From NCBI GenBank assembly GCA_030445805.1, contig JASUTA010000002.1, positions 1 to 41,359 on the forward strand: a DNA stretch of 41,359 bases, written 5' to 3'. The position numbers were made by a program, and so were the translations under genes. This DNA comes from Clostridiales bacterium (GTDB lineage: Bacteria; Bacillota; Clostridia; Peptostreptococcales; Acidaminobacteraceae). Positions 16,604 to 24,344 of the stretch are shown here, in pieces; the first letter of the stretch is position 1; each line of letters begins with the position of its first letter. The notes below the pieces were generated by a model. That model had not been told where the DNA came from. It was given only the letters and a program-made list of their open reading frames with translations, and ran no database searches.

Positions 16604-17425
16604 ATGAGTGGTAAACCGGAAATTGCAAAACAGGTCAAGACGGGTCATTACATGACAAACTATCATGACGAAGGGGTAGGCTTCCCAGTCACGTTGATTC
16701 ATGGTTCCGGCCCGGGGGTATCGGCATGGGCCAATTGGCGTCTTGTCATTCCGGAACTTTCAAAAAACAGACGCGTTCTTGCACCGGATATGGTTGGCTT
16801 TGGGTATACGGATCGTCCGGAAGGACTCAGATTGGACATGAATACATGGGTACAACAAACCATTGATTTCTTAGATGCCCTGGGCATCGAGCAAACCGAT
16901 ATCGTCGGCAATTCCTTCGGCGGTGCGTTGGCACTGGCGATGGCGATCCGCTATCCGAATCGCGTGCGAAAATTGGTTTTGATGGGCGCGATGGGCGTTG
17001 ATTTTGAAATTACAAAAGGTTTGGATGACGTCTGGGGTTATGAGCCGTCTGTGGAACGCATGAAAGAAATGCTCAGTCTTTTCGTTTACAATAAAGCAAT
17101 CGCAACCGATGATTTGGCAAAAATGCGTTATGAAGCCAGCGTAGAACCGGGCTTCCAAGAATCTTTCGCATCCATGTTCCCGGCGCCGAGACAACAGTGG
17201 GTTGCCTTCATGGCACAACCGGATGATGCCATTGCGGCGATTGAACACGATACGCTTGTGATTCACGGCAGAGACGACGAAGTCATCCCGATGGAAAATT
17301 CTCTGAAACTGCTCAACCTCATTAAAAATTCTCAGCTTCACATTTTCGGAAAATGTGGTCACTGGACGCAAATTGAGCAAAATAAAGGCTTTAATCAAAT
17401 CGTGGATACCTTCTTAGTAAAATAG
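16604..17425 (+). CDS. dmpD: 2-hydroxymuconate semialdehyde hydrolase (DmpD/XylF-like)
   Basis: This 273-residue alpha/beta hydrolase of the C-C bond (meta-cleavage product) hydrolase family matches, by memory of the family, Pseudomonas DmpD nearly end to end. Shared segments include LIHGSGPGVSAWANWRLV, MFPAPRQQWV and GHWTQIE. The triad is S104 (GNSFGG), D225 (HGRDDEVIP) and H253 (CGHW). The enzyme hydrolyses 2-hydroxymuconate semialdehyde to formate and 2-hydroxypenta-2,4-dienoate. It sits 16 bp after dctM, and the enzymes for the next three steps are encoded at 18472-21168. Notably, no extradiol dioxygenase that would make its substrate is nearby. Substrate range could include methylated or other ring-fission products. 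Confidence 0.9.
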   Translation: MSGKPEIAKQVKTGHYMTNYHDEGVGFPVTLIHGSGPGVSAWANWRLVIPELSKNRRVLAPDMVGFGYTDRPEGLRLDMNTWVQQTIDFLDALGIEQTDIVGNSFGGALALAMAIRYPNRVRKLVLMGAMGVDFEITKGLDDVWGYEPSVERMKEMLSLFVYNKAIATDDLAKMRYEASVEPGFQESFASMFPAPRQQWVAFMAQPDDAIAAIEHDTLVIHGRDDEVIPMENSLKLLNLIKNSQLHIFGKCGHWTQIEQNKGFNQIVDTFLVK

Positions 17426-17484
17426 GAGCTCAAATCCTGTCTTCCTCATACCCTGCAGAAAGTTTTAACCTATGCTTTCTAAGT

Positions 17485-17522
17485 AAAGCCTGAAGCGGCG
17501 TTCCCCTGCCGCAACAGGCTTT
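17485..17522 (+). terminator. hairpin terminator between the hydrolase and IclR genes
   Basis: The outer stem AAAGCCTG (17485-17492) pairs with CAGGCTTT (17515-17522). The inner stem GCGGC (17495-17499) pairs with GCCGC (17508-17512). The T-tract after it is weak (GCAGGGTTTTC), so termination may be partial. Confidence 0.55.
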
Positions 17523-17588
17523 GCAGGGTTTTCACTTCAAAAATGACACTGCATGTGATACAATAAAAGGAAAAAAGCAGAGGTATCT

Positions 17589-18353
17589 ATGGGGAACTTT
17601 GGTAAGGTTCAATCCATTGAGCGTGCCGCGATGATTCTGCAATGTTTTTCTGAAAAGACGCCGGAATTAAAACTGACGGAAATTGCAGATTATTTGGATC
17701 TAAACAAAAGTACCATCCACGGCATCATCAACACGATGAAAGATTTTGGGTTGATCGATCAAAATGAGGACAATCAAAAATATCGTTTGGGACTGAAGCT
17801 CGTAGAACTCGGAAGCCTTGTCCTTAAAAACCTTGATATTCGCGAAGTGGCCAATCCGGTTTTAAAAGCGCTCTGCGAAGAGGTGAATGAAACCATTCAC
17901 TTGGGCGTATTGGACGGCTATGAGATTGTCTATATCGATAAAATGGAATCGACTCAGTCAATCCGAATGTTTACGACAATCGGGACGCGCTATTTGGCGT
18001 ATTGTTCCGCAATTGGGAAGTCCATTTTGGCGTATAAGGCTTTAGATGACATCGAGCGCTATCTCCCGCCTAAACTCGAGCGATTTACAGAACATTCTCT
18101 CACGACGGTGGATGCGATTATTGAAGAGTTGAAACGCGTAAAAAGTCGCGGCTATGCTTTTGACATGGAAGAAGTCGTCGAAGGGCTCCGGTGTATCGGC
18201 GCTCCGATTTATAACCACGAAGGAAAAGTCGTTTATTCCATCAGCATATCCGGCCCGATTGGGAGAATGACAGATGAACGCATGGAGACGCTCGCTACGA
18301 AGATTAAGGCGGCGGCACTGGAAATTTCGAAGCGTATCGGATATTTGGGATAA
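17589..18353 (+). CDS. IclR-family transcriptional regulator
   Basis: This 254-residue protein has an N-terminal winged HTH (about 8-65, including LTEIADYLDLNKSTIHGIINTM) and a C-terminal IclR effector domain (about 80-250, with GLRCIGAPIYNHEGKVVYSISISGPI as family signature). IclR proteins such as MhpR, PcaU and CatR-like members control aromatic-acid catabolism and bind pathway metabolites. This gene lies between the TRAP/hydrolase genes and the hydratase/dehydrogenase/aldolase genes in the same orientation, so it is the likely local regulator. The repeated 20-bp motif before dctP and the similar site before dmpE are its candidate operators. Confidence 0.92.
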   Translation: MGNFGKVQSIERAAMILQCFSEKTPELKLTEIADYLDLNKSTIHGIINTMKDFGLIDQNEDNQKYRLGLKLVELGSLVLKNLDIREVANPVLKALCEEVNETIHLGVLDGYEIVYIDKMESTQSIRMFTTIGTRYLAYCSAIGKSILAYKALDDIERYLPPKLERFTEHSLTTVDAIIEELKRVKSRGYAFDMEEVVEGLRCIGAPIYNHEGKVVYSISISGPIGRMTDERMETLATKIKAAALEISKRIGYLG

Positions 18354-18392
18354 GTCATCCGAGTATTGAGAAGGTAAGACAAACGATGTTAC

Positions 18393-18416
18393 GAATGGGT
18401 CTTTAAAGACCCATTC
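18393..18416 (+). terminator. perfect 24-bp palindrome after the IclR gene
   Basis: GAATGGGTCTTT (18393-18404) is directly followed by its reverse complement AAAGACCCATTC (18405-18416). No T-run follows. It may be a terminator, a transcript-stabilising hairpin or a protein site. It lies 40 bp after the iclR stop and 55 bp before dmpE. Confidence 0.5.
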
Positions 18417-18433
18417 TTAAGGCCTATAAACCA

Positions 18434-18453
18434 TAACGCGGTTTGGCATTAAC
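18434..18453 (+). promoter_or_regulatory. fourth, weaker copy of the TTTGGCA motif before dmpE
   Basis: The sequence TAACGCGGTTTGGCATTAAC keeps TTTGGCA and about 13 of 20 positions of the copy at 13605-13624. It ends 18 bp before the dmpE start codon. This may be a shared operator of the two operons; it could also be chance. Confidence 0.35.
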
Positions 18454-18471
18454 GAATTCAGAGGTGAACGT

Positions 18472-19245
18472 ATGAAAAATTTAGAATCCATCAGCAATCA
18501 ACTGGCAGTAGCAGCGAAAGAAGGAAAGGCGATTTCTCCGATTTCATCCGATTTCCCGGATTTGACCGCAGACGACGCTTATAAAATTCAATTGATGAAC
18601 ATCAATGCAAAATGTGATGCAGGTCGCACCATTGTCGGCAAAAAAATAGGATTGACATCAAAGGCGATGCAGGACATGCTGGGCGTCGATCAGCCGGATT
18701 ACGGCGTTTTGTTGGATGATATGGTGATTCATGGGGAAAGCATTGAAAGAGATACGTTGCTTCAACCCAAAGTAGAAGCTGAAATTGCCTTTGTACTAAA
18801 GCAAGATCTGATCGGCCCAGGCATTGAGGTAGCGGATGTTCTGGCGGCGACGGATTATGTTTCGGCGTCTTTTGAGATTGTTGACAGCCGCATTAAAGAT
18901 TGGAAAATCAATTTGATTGACACGATTTCGGACAACGCCTCATCAGGGGTGTTTGTCCTCTCTGAAAAAAGAGTACCGATAGACGCCATTGACTTGAAAA
19001 CGGTACATATGCGCCTTTATAAAAATGGTGTTCAAGTCAATGAAGGGTATGGTTCTGCCGCACTGGGCGATCCGGCCTATTGTGTTGCATGGCTTGCCAA
19101 TAAAATGGGCGAATATGGCGTTCCCCTCAAAAAAGGGGAAGTGGTCCTATCGGGTGCGCTTTCAGCCGCTGTATCGGCGGAAAAAGGGGATGTTTTTAAA
19201 GCTGAATTTTCAACCCTCGGGACAGTGGAAACGACTTTCAAATAG
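18472..19245 (+). CDS. dmpE: 2-hydroxypenta-2,4-dienoate hydratase (2-oxopent-4-enoate hydratase)
   Basis: This 257-residue member of the MhpD/DmpE/XylJ hydratase family, in the fumarylacetoacetase-like superfamily, has the typical GKKIGLTSKAMQDMLGVDQPDYG segment at about 57-79. The metal-ligand pair E-x-E is in KVEAEIAFVL and a third acidic residue is in FEIVDSRIKDWK. It adds water to 2-hydroxypentadienoate to give 4-hydroxy-2-oxovalerate. GAGGTG precedes the ATG. It is the first gene of a three-gene operon that follows the order hydratase, dehydrogenase, aldolase, the same as in dmpEFG. 4-Oxalocrotonate decarboxylase is a close relative, but the length, the pairing with DmpD and the absence of tautomerase and dehydrogenase genes favour the hydratase. 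Confidence 0.88.
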   Translation: MKNLESISNQLAVAAKEGKAISPISSDFPDLTADDAYKIQLMNINAKCDAGRTIVGKKIGLTSKAMQDMLGVDQPDYGVLLDDMVIHGESIERDTLLQPKVEAEIAFVLKQDLIGPGIEVADVLAATDYVSASFEIVDSRIKDWKINLIDTISDNASSGVFVLSEKRVPIDAIDLKTVHMRLYKNGVQVNEGYGSAALGDPAYCVAWLANKMGEYGVPLKKGEVVLSGALSAAVSAEKGDVFKAEFSTLGTVETTFK

Positions 19246-19288
19246 TCGGATTCCAATACAAATGGTCGAGAATTAGGAGGACAACTTA

Positions 19289-20161
19289 ATGAAAAAATTA
19301 AAAGCGGCAATTATAGGGCCGGGCAATATCGGCACCGATTTGCTGATAAAGCTCAGTCGGAGCCCTTATATAGAACTGGATTACGTCGTCGGGATTCAAG
19401 AGTCTAAAGGAATTGATATTGCCAGATCGAAGGGCATTGATACGACGACAAACGGCATTCAAGAGTTGATGGCGCGTGACGGCAGTGATATTGCCTTTGA
19501 TTCAACCGGCGCAAAGCCGCACTTGATGCATGCACCTTTGCTCAAAGAGAAAGGGATTTTCACATTGGATTTGACTCCTGCTGCGGTAGGCCCTTATGTG
19601 GTTCCGTCGGTCAACCTCAATGAAGAGATTCTCAACGAGGTCAATGTCAACATGGTCACATGCGGCGGCCAAGCGACGGTTCCGATCGTAGCGGCGATCA
19701 ATCGCGCGGCGGACGTGGTTTATGCGGAAGTCATTTCTTCCGTGAGCAGTAAAAGTGCCGGCCCCGGAACGCGCAAAAACATTGACGAATTTACGGAAAC
19801 GACCCGAAAAGCACTTGAAAAAGTAGGGGGAGCGGACAAAGCAAAAGTGATCATTGTTCTCAATCCGGCGGAACCGCCTATTTTCATGAGAAATACCATC
19901 TATGCAAAAGTCAAAAATCCGGATCTTGACGCCATCCGTAAATCCATTGATGACATGATGGAAAAAATCAGAACCTATGTACCCGGGTATACGTTTTTAT
20001 TGGAACCGATCATTAAAGACGACATCGTGACGGTTATGATTCAGGTCGAGGGTCTTGGAGACTTTCTGCCGGTTTATGCGGGAAATTTAGACATTATCAA
20101 TAGTGCGGCTGTCGCAGTGGCGGAAGCCTATGCAAAGAAAAAATTGGGGGTGAACGAATGA
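19289..20161 (+). CDS. dmpF: acetaldehyde dehydrogenase (acylating)
   Basis: This 290-residue enzyme of the DmpF/MhpF/BphJ family has the NAD motif [10 protein letters not shown] at 9-18 and the catalytic cysteine C125 in [34 protein letters not shown] follows as a family block. It oxidises acetaldehyde to acetyl-CoA with NAD and CoA, receiving the aldehyde through a protein tunnel from the aldolase. AGGAGG precedes the start. It overlaps the aldolase gene by four bases (ATGA), in line with their tight complex. The length is a little below DmpF (about 310) but the protein is complete. Confidence 0.95.
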   Translation: MKKLKAAIIGPGNIGTDLLIKLSRSPYIELDYVVGIQESKGIDIARSKGIDTTTNGIQELMARDGSDIAFDSTGAKPHLMHAPLLKEKGIFTLDLTPAAVGPYVVPSVNLNEEILNEVNVNMVTCGGQATVPIVAAINRAADVVYAEVISSVSSKSAGPGTRKNIDEFTETTRKALEKVGGADKAKVIIVLNPAEPPIFMRNTIYAKVKNPDLDAIRKSIDDMMEKIRTYVPGYTFLLEPIIKDDIVTVMIQVEGLGDFLPVYAGNLDIINSAAVAVAEAYAKKKLGVNE

Positions 20162-21168
20162 GAGACGTGATTATTACCGATACGACGCTTAGAGACGGCA
20201 GTCATTCAGTCTCCCATCAGTACACGCTGGAAGATGTCAAAAAAATTGCGGCTGCCTTGGATGCGGCCGGAGTGGATATTATTGAAATCGGGCACGGAGA
20301 CGGTTTGATGGGAAGTTCCATCAACTATGGATTCGGTTTGCATTCGGATTTTGATTATATCAAAGCGGTTAAGCCCGTTTTGACCAAATCGAAACTTGCC
20401 GTACTCTTGGTACCGGGCATCGGATCCATCGAAGATTTGGAAAAAGCGCGAGAACTCGGTGTAGAGGTCGTTCGTGTCGCAACACATGTCACAGAAGCCG
20501 ATGTTGCCGAACAACACATCAAAGCCGCTAAAAAGATGGGGCTTTTTACAGTGGGTTTTCTCATGATGGCACATATGGCAGACCAAGAAACACTTTTACA
20601 GGAAGCGCTTAAAATGGAATCCTACGGCGCGGATGTCGTCTATATGACCGATTCATCCGGGGCGATGTTGCCGGATCAGGTATTTGATAATATTTCTTAT
20701 CTGAAAAAGCACTTAAAAGTACCGGTTGGACATCATTCTCACAATAATCTCGGCCTGGCGGTGGCCAATAGCCTCAGCGCTTATAAAGCCGGTGCGGACT
20801 ACATTGACGGGTCCCTCATCGGATTCGGTGCCGGTGCGGGCAACACACCCACAGAAGTATTGATCGGCGCATTGAACAAGTCCGGCATTCCGAATCACGT
20901 TGACTTTTATAAAGCAATCGATGCCGGTGACAAGGTACTCATTCCCATCGTTCAGGAAAAAGGCCTTGCATTGCCTCGCATGAGTTCGGATTCTTTGGTT
21001 GTCGGCTATGCGGGCGTCTATTCCAGCTTTATGTTGCATGCAAAACGTGCGGCAGAGCGCTTTAACGTTGATACCAGAGATGTATTGATCGAACTCGGCA
21101 GAAAAAAAGCGGTTGGCGGACAAGAAGATTGGATTATCGAAGTGGCTCACAACCTTTCAAAAAAATAG
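20158..21168 (+). CDS. dmpG: 4-hydroxy-2-oxovalerate aldolase
   Basis: This 336-residue class II pyruvate aldolase is of the DmpG/MhpE/BphI family, with an HMGL-like TIM barrel at about 1-265 and a communication domain behind it. It keeps [15 protein letters not shown] with catalytic R12, metal ligand D13 and base H16, and the metal motif HHSHNN near 195. It splits 4-hydroxy-2-oxovalerate into pyruvate and acetaldehyde and passes the latter to DmpF. In a fermentative cell the products feed directly into pyruvate metabolism and acetyl-CoA/acetate formation. The gene ends 27 bp before a strong terminator, which closes the operon. Confidence 0.95.
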   Translation: MRDVIITDTTLRDGSHSVSHQYTLEDVKKIAAALDAAGVDIIEIGHGDGLMGSSINYGFGLHSDFDYIKAVKPVLTKSKLAVLLVPGIGSIEDLEKARELGVEVVRVATHVTEADVAEQHIKAAKKMGLFTVGFLMMAHMADQETLLQEALKMESYGADVVYMTDSSGAMLPDQVFDNISYLKKHLKVPVGHHSHNNLGLAVANSLSAYKAGADYIDGSLIGFGAGAGNTPTEVLIGALNKSGIPNHVDFYKAIDAGDKVLIPIVQEKGLALPRMSSDSLVVGYAGVYSSFMLHAKRAAERFNVDTRDVLIELGRKKAVGGQEDWIIEVAHNLSKK

Positions 21169-21193
21169 AATTCAGCCGTAAAACCTCCAAAGA

Positions 21194-21228
21194 CAAAAAA
21201 AGCGCCCCGATCAAAGGGGTGCTTTTTT
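21194..21228. terminator. bidirectional terminator after the aldolase
   Basis: The sequence AAAAAAAGCGCCCC, a GATCAAA loop, then GGGGTGCTTTTTT. It has runs of A and T on both sides and lies between the convergent aldolase and HTH regulator genes, so it can serve both. Confidence 0.8.
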
Positions 21229-21235
21229 GACTGCA

Positions 21236-22714
21236 TTAGAGCATAGATTTTAGTTTTGCTATAACGGCAGTCCGGGTTTTGGCTGCCGGCGGGATCGTGT
21301 GTATGATCTGGTCGAGGTATAACTTGAACGCGTGCACCATCTGAGGTTGATCGAAACCGAAAGCCATTGGAACGGGGGCATTTTTTATAATCAGAATCTC
21401 GCCTTCTTCCTTATAAGAGAGGTATAGATCCGAAAAGACGGGATCTTCAACGAGATAAAGCATATAATTGGGATACCGCTCCAATAGGAAAATGAGATTC
21501 TGAAGATGAAGCCGATAACATTTCTCATCATATGAAGCCAAACTACCGCAAATAAAATTCCGTGGTTTGCTTTTGCCGGACGGATCCAGATGAAGAATTT
21601 CGGTGTAAGGGGTAGAGTCCAACTGTTTTTTAAAAGCTTGCAAGCGCTCGTAGAGATGCTGTTTTTGATGACGGTCAATTTGAAAGTAATCCAGTCCCGC
21701 TTCGGGAAAGGTTTCAATACTCGGGCTGTCTGAAAAGACGATGTGTCGAAGCGAGGATAGGGCATGATCGGCTTGATAATCACAAAGGGCACCTAAATGA
21801 TCGGGAGCCGTAAAAATATGCATCAGCGGCAGACACTTCTTAAGATAATGCTCGAATTCTTCGACATAGTCGGCAATCGTTGCCGTATCGCGTGTATAGA
21901 GGTAACGTTCCGCTGTAAGACTGCTCGAGAAGGTTGTCGATGTAACCGAAGCAATCCCGGGTGCAAGAAAAAGTGTTCGGTTGAAAAGCGGGCGTTTAAA
22001 GTTCGGATCATAAAAGGGCTCAATAACCCCTGACATGTACATGGGGAGCCATTGCTCAACGGCGAAAAGCATTTCTCCGACGTCGCGCTGGATGGTGTGT
22101 ATGATTTTAATTTTGTGTCCGGACAGGGCCACGGCTTTCAGTGCAAAAGCCCATTGAAGTGCAAATGCCGGGTCTTCGGAAAGCCATTTTAGAGGCAAGT
22201 CGCTATAGAGCAGTAGGGTGACTTTTTTTTCAGAACGACGGACGTCGGTTAAAAATCTGAGAATCGCCGATTTAAATCCATCGCGCCCGCGATAACATTC
22301 TCCCGAAAACGGGCGACCGCTCGGTTGTTCGGGGATATGGGGTTCTTTGGTTCCTGCCATATTCGGAGACGGCGATTGAAGAAAGCGGGCGATAAAGCGG
22401 TCAATTTGAGAAGCGGCAATCGGTTTTTCTTCAAGTAGCCACTGCTCAAGACAAAGAGCCAGTGAAGCCTCTGAATCCGGAATATCGGTTAACCCCATGA
22501 CTTCAGCCAAAGCGGATTTTTGATAATCCATTTCTGCATGACGAATAAAATAGTCAACCAATTTGGAAAAATACGCACTGTTTTTAGGCGGCACGCGTGA
22601 TCCCGATTTCCATCGACTGATCAAAGACGGATCTACGGAAAGTGCGCGTGCGATTTTGCTGTTGGAAATGCCTTGAACTTGCATCAGTAATTTTAATTTT
22701 TCATTGAATGCCAT
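21236..22714 (-). CDS. large HTH (XRE-like) transcriptional regulator of unknown role
   Basis: This 492-residue protein has an N-terminal Cro/CI-type helix-turn-helix at about 4-60 (SNSKIARALSVDPSLISRWKSGSRVP). The remaining 430 or so residues do not match a domain I can name. A possible alpha/beta part (about 150-300) contains KVTLLLYSDLPLKWLSEDP and HKIKIIHTIQRDV. No membrane segment, metal motif or kinase motif is visible. Similar long single-HTH proteins are frequent in Clostridia, so a regulator is likely, with the large part sensing an unknown signal. It is transcribed toward the catabolic operon and divergently from the DUF3842 gene. It is not clearly linked to either. Confidence 0.7.
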   Translation of the reverse strand: MAFNEKLKLLMQVQGISNSKIARALSVDPSLISRWKSGSRVPPKNSAYFSKLVDYFIRHAEMDYQKSALAEVMGLTDIPDSEASLALCLEQWLLEEKPIAASQIDRFIARFLQSPSPNMAGTKEPHIPEQPSGRPFSGECYRGRDGFKSAILRFLTDVRRSEKKVTLLLYSDLPLKWLSEDPAFALQWAFALKAVALSGHKIKIIHTIQRDVGEMLFAVEQWLPMYMSGVIEPFYDPNFKRPLFNRTLFLAPGIASVTSTTFSSSLTAERYLYTRDTATIADYVEEFEHYLKKCLPLMHIFTAPDHLGALCDYQADHALSSLRHIVFSDSPSIETFPEAGLDYFQIDRHQKQHLYERLQAFKKQLDSTPYTEILHLDPSGKSKPRNFICGSLASYDEKCYRLHLQNLIFLLERYPNYMLYLVEDPVFSDLYLSYKEEGEILIIKNAPVPMAFGFDQPQMVHAFKLYLDQIIHTIPPAAKTRTAVIAKLKSML

Positions 22715-22970
22715 TGTTCAATCCCCTACTCAAATTTGATTTCATTATAGCATAGATGACAGTATTCAACTAATATATCGTCTTAAAATGTAAAAGGCTT
22801 TATAAAAGGCATTATAATAAGAAGAAAACACGTTTTGCTTGGGCGAAACGTATTTTGGAATAATGCCGCTTGTAGAAAGGCCTATTAATCGTTATAATGC
22901 ACAAGAGAGTGTTATTGCGAAAGCGACTTTGCCGCTTCAAGGATAAATGTAGACAATAGGAGGTCAAATT
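22715..22970 (+). promoter_or_regulatory. intergenic leader with promoter of the DUF3842 gene
   Basis: A good promoter is seen at 22870-22898: TTGTAG, 17-bp spacer, TATAAT. Upstream, ACGTTT/AAACGT arms around a TGCTTGGGCG loop (about 22832-22853) can form a hairpin, and GCCGCTT occurs twice (22865 and 22931). The leader after the promoter is about 65 nt. No known riboswitch consensus was recognised. Confidence 0.45.
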
Positions 22971-23369
22971 ATGAGAATTCTCGTCGTGGACGGACAGGGC
23001 GGCGGTTTGGGAAAAGCCATCATCGAAGGATTGGTTCGCGCTAAAATAGAAGCGGATATCATTGCCGTCGGGACAAACGCCATTGCCACATCCGCCATGA
23101 TTAAAGCCGGTGCTTTACATGCGGCAACCGGTGAAAATGCCGTCGTTTACAACAGTAAAAAAGCAGATTATATTTTGGGCGCGATGGGGATTGCATTTGC
23201 CAACTCGATGCAAGGGGAAATTACGCCTCTTATGGCTACGGCAATCGGCGAGAGCGATGCTCAAAAAGTATTGATTCCTTCGGTAAAATGCGGCGTCAGA
23301 GTGATGGGACTTACCGAGCGCCCGTTGTCGGTCTATATTGATGAGCTCATAGCGCTTCTACAGTCTTAA
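22971..23369 (+). CDS. DUF3842 family protein
   Basis: This small 132-residue protein begins [21 protein letters not shown], a Rossmann-like glycine loop. It has [30 protein letters not shown] and a proline/cysteine segment [13 protein letters not shown], all in keeping with the DUF3842 family of Clostridia. Its function is unknown. The start resembles a nucleotide- or cofactor-binding site. AGGAGG precedes the start. The 3' end overlaps the convergent uracil-DNA glycosylase gene by four bases, leaving no room for a separate terminator. Confidence 0.85.
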   Translation: MRILVVDGQGGGLGKAIIEGLVRAKIEADIIAVGTNAIATSAMIKAGALHAATGENAVVYNSKKADYILGAMGIAFANSMQGEITPLMATAIGESDAQKVLIPSVKCGVRVMGLTERPLSVYIDELIALLQS

Positions 23370-24034
23370 AGGGACCAGTCGATAGGTGCTTGTCCGGAGG
23401 CTTCTAAGAAAGCATTTGCCTGTGAAAAAGGACGGCTTCCAAAAAATCCGCGTGATGCAGAAAGCGGGCTCGGATGGACGCTTTTTATGATTTTGTGTAT
23501 GGGGTTTGTAATGAGTTTTTGCTTCTCTTGCGCAGGACGCCCCCACAAAATAAAGACGACCGGCGTGTGCTTTCGATCAACGGCTGAAATAACGGCATCC
23601 GTGAAGGTTTCCCAACCGAGTTTTTTATGAGAATGTGCGTCGCCGTCTCGAACGGTGAGAACGGTGTTGAGTAAAAGGACGCCTTGCTCAGCCCAAGGTT
23701 TCAGGTAACCGTTTCCCGGTGGGTCAATCCCCAGATCCGATTTGAGTTCCTTGAAGATATTGATGAGCGATCGGGGAACGGGAACGCCTTTTTTGACGCT
23801 GAATGCGAGGCCGTGTGCTTGTCCCGGGCCATGGTAAGGGTCTTGTCCGAGAATGACGACTTTGACGTCTTTGTAGGCGGTGTAGTGCAGTGCGTTGAAA
23901 ATGTCGTGTTTGTCCGGATAGATTGTATAATCCTTGTACTCGGAAATCAACTGAGTGCGAAGTGCTTTATAATAGTCTTTTTCAAATTCGGATCCGAGTT
24001 GAAGATTCCAGTCGTTTTTTAAAATTTCGGGCAT
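23366..24034 (-). CDS. ung: uracil-DNA glycosylase (family 1)
   Basis: This 222-residue protein has the two hallmarks of family 1 UDG: the water-activating loop [17 protein letters not shown] (catalytic D65) and the leucine-loop [14 protein letters not shown] near residue 188. It removes uracil from DNA to start base-excision repair. Length and motifs are complete. It overlaps the DUF3842 gene by four bases at its 3' end and is divergent from the tRNA-Thr gene. No regulatory feature stands out. Confidence 0.97.
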   Translation of the reverse strand: MPEILKNDWNLQLGSEFEKDYYKALRTQLISEYKDYTIYPDKHDIFNALHYTAYKDVKVVILGQDPYHGPGQAHGLAFSVKKGVPVPRSLINIFKELKSDLGIDPPGNGYLKPWAEQGVLLLNTVLTVRDGDAHSHKKLGWETFTDAVISAVDRKHTPVVFILWGRPAQEKQKLITNPIHKIIKSVHPSPLSASRGFFGSRPFSQANAFLEASGQAPIDWSL

Positions 24035-24098
24035 GTGGATTCCTCTTTATCTGTATTTTTGAAAGCTTATTTTAAGTATAGCATAATTAAGATTTTTC

Positions 24099-24127
24099 TT
24101 GACATTTGTGCGCTAAAATACCATAAT
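24099..24127 (+). promoter_or_regulatory. promoter of tRNA-Thr
   Basis: A consensus -35 TTGACA (24099-24104), a 17-bp spacer and a -10 CATAAT (24122-24127) lie 18 bp before the tRNA 5' end, as expected for a stable-RNA promoter. Confidence 0.8.
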
Positions 24128-24145
24128 GTTTTTGTGACCTTTTTT

Positions 24146-24221
24146 GCTACTGTAGCTCAGTTGGTAGAGCAGCTGATTCGTAATCAGCAGGTCAGGTGTT
24201 CGAGTCACCCCAGTAGCTCCA
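24146..24221 (+). tRNA. tRNA-Thr (anticodon CGT)
   Basis: The 76-nt cloverleaf has acceptor arms GCTACTG (24146-24152) and CAGTAGC (24211-24217) and a D arm GCTCAGTTGGTAGAGC. The anticodon stem GCTGA/TCAGC holds loop TTCGTAA, so the anticodon is CGT, reading ACG (Thr). The T arm contains TTCGAGT, and the discriminator T is followed by an encoded CCA. A terminator hairpin follows directly, so it is a single-gene unit. Confidence 0.95.
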
Positions 24222-24227
24222 AAAAAT

Positions 24228-24265
24228 AAGAGACTTTTCGTCGTTTAGACGGGAAGTCTCTTTGC
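24228..24265 (+). terminator. terminator of tRNA-Thr
   Basis: AAGAGACTT (24228-24236) pairs with AAGTCTCTT (24254-24262), and inner CGTC pairs with GACG. A T-rich stretch follows. Confidence 0.7.
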
Positions 24266-24299
24266 TTTTGAAAAAAATGTCCCATGTGAATGTCCGTCA

Positions 24300-24344
24300 C
24301 CGGATGTTTGCCGCCGGATATCCGCCGCCGGATGTTTGCCGTTA
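24300..24344. repeat. short GC-rich direct repeat
   Basis: CCGGATGTTTGCCG occurs twice (about 24301 and 24330), with GCCGGATATCCGCC, itself palindromic at GGATATCC, between the copies. The last bases overlap the 3' end of the YibE/F gene. The block is GC-rich against its surroundings. Confidence 0.6.

Noticed and set aside
22800-22970. Known riboswitch (cobalamin, TPP, SAM, c-di-GMP) before the DUF3842 gene
   Set aside because: None of the conserved core sequences of these classes was found.
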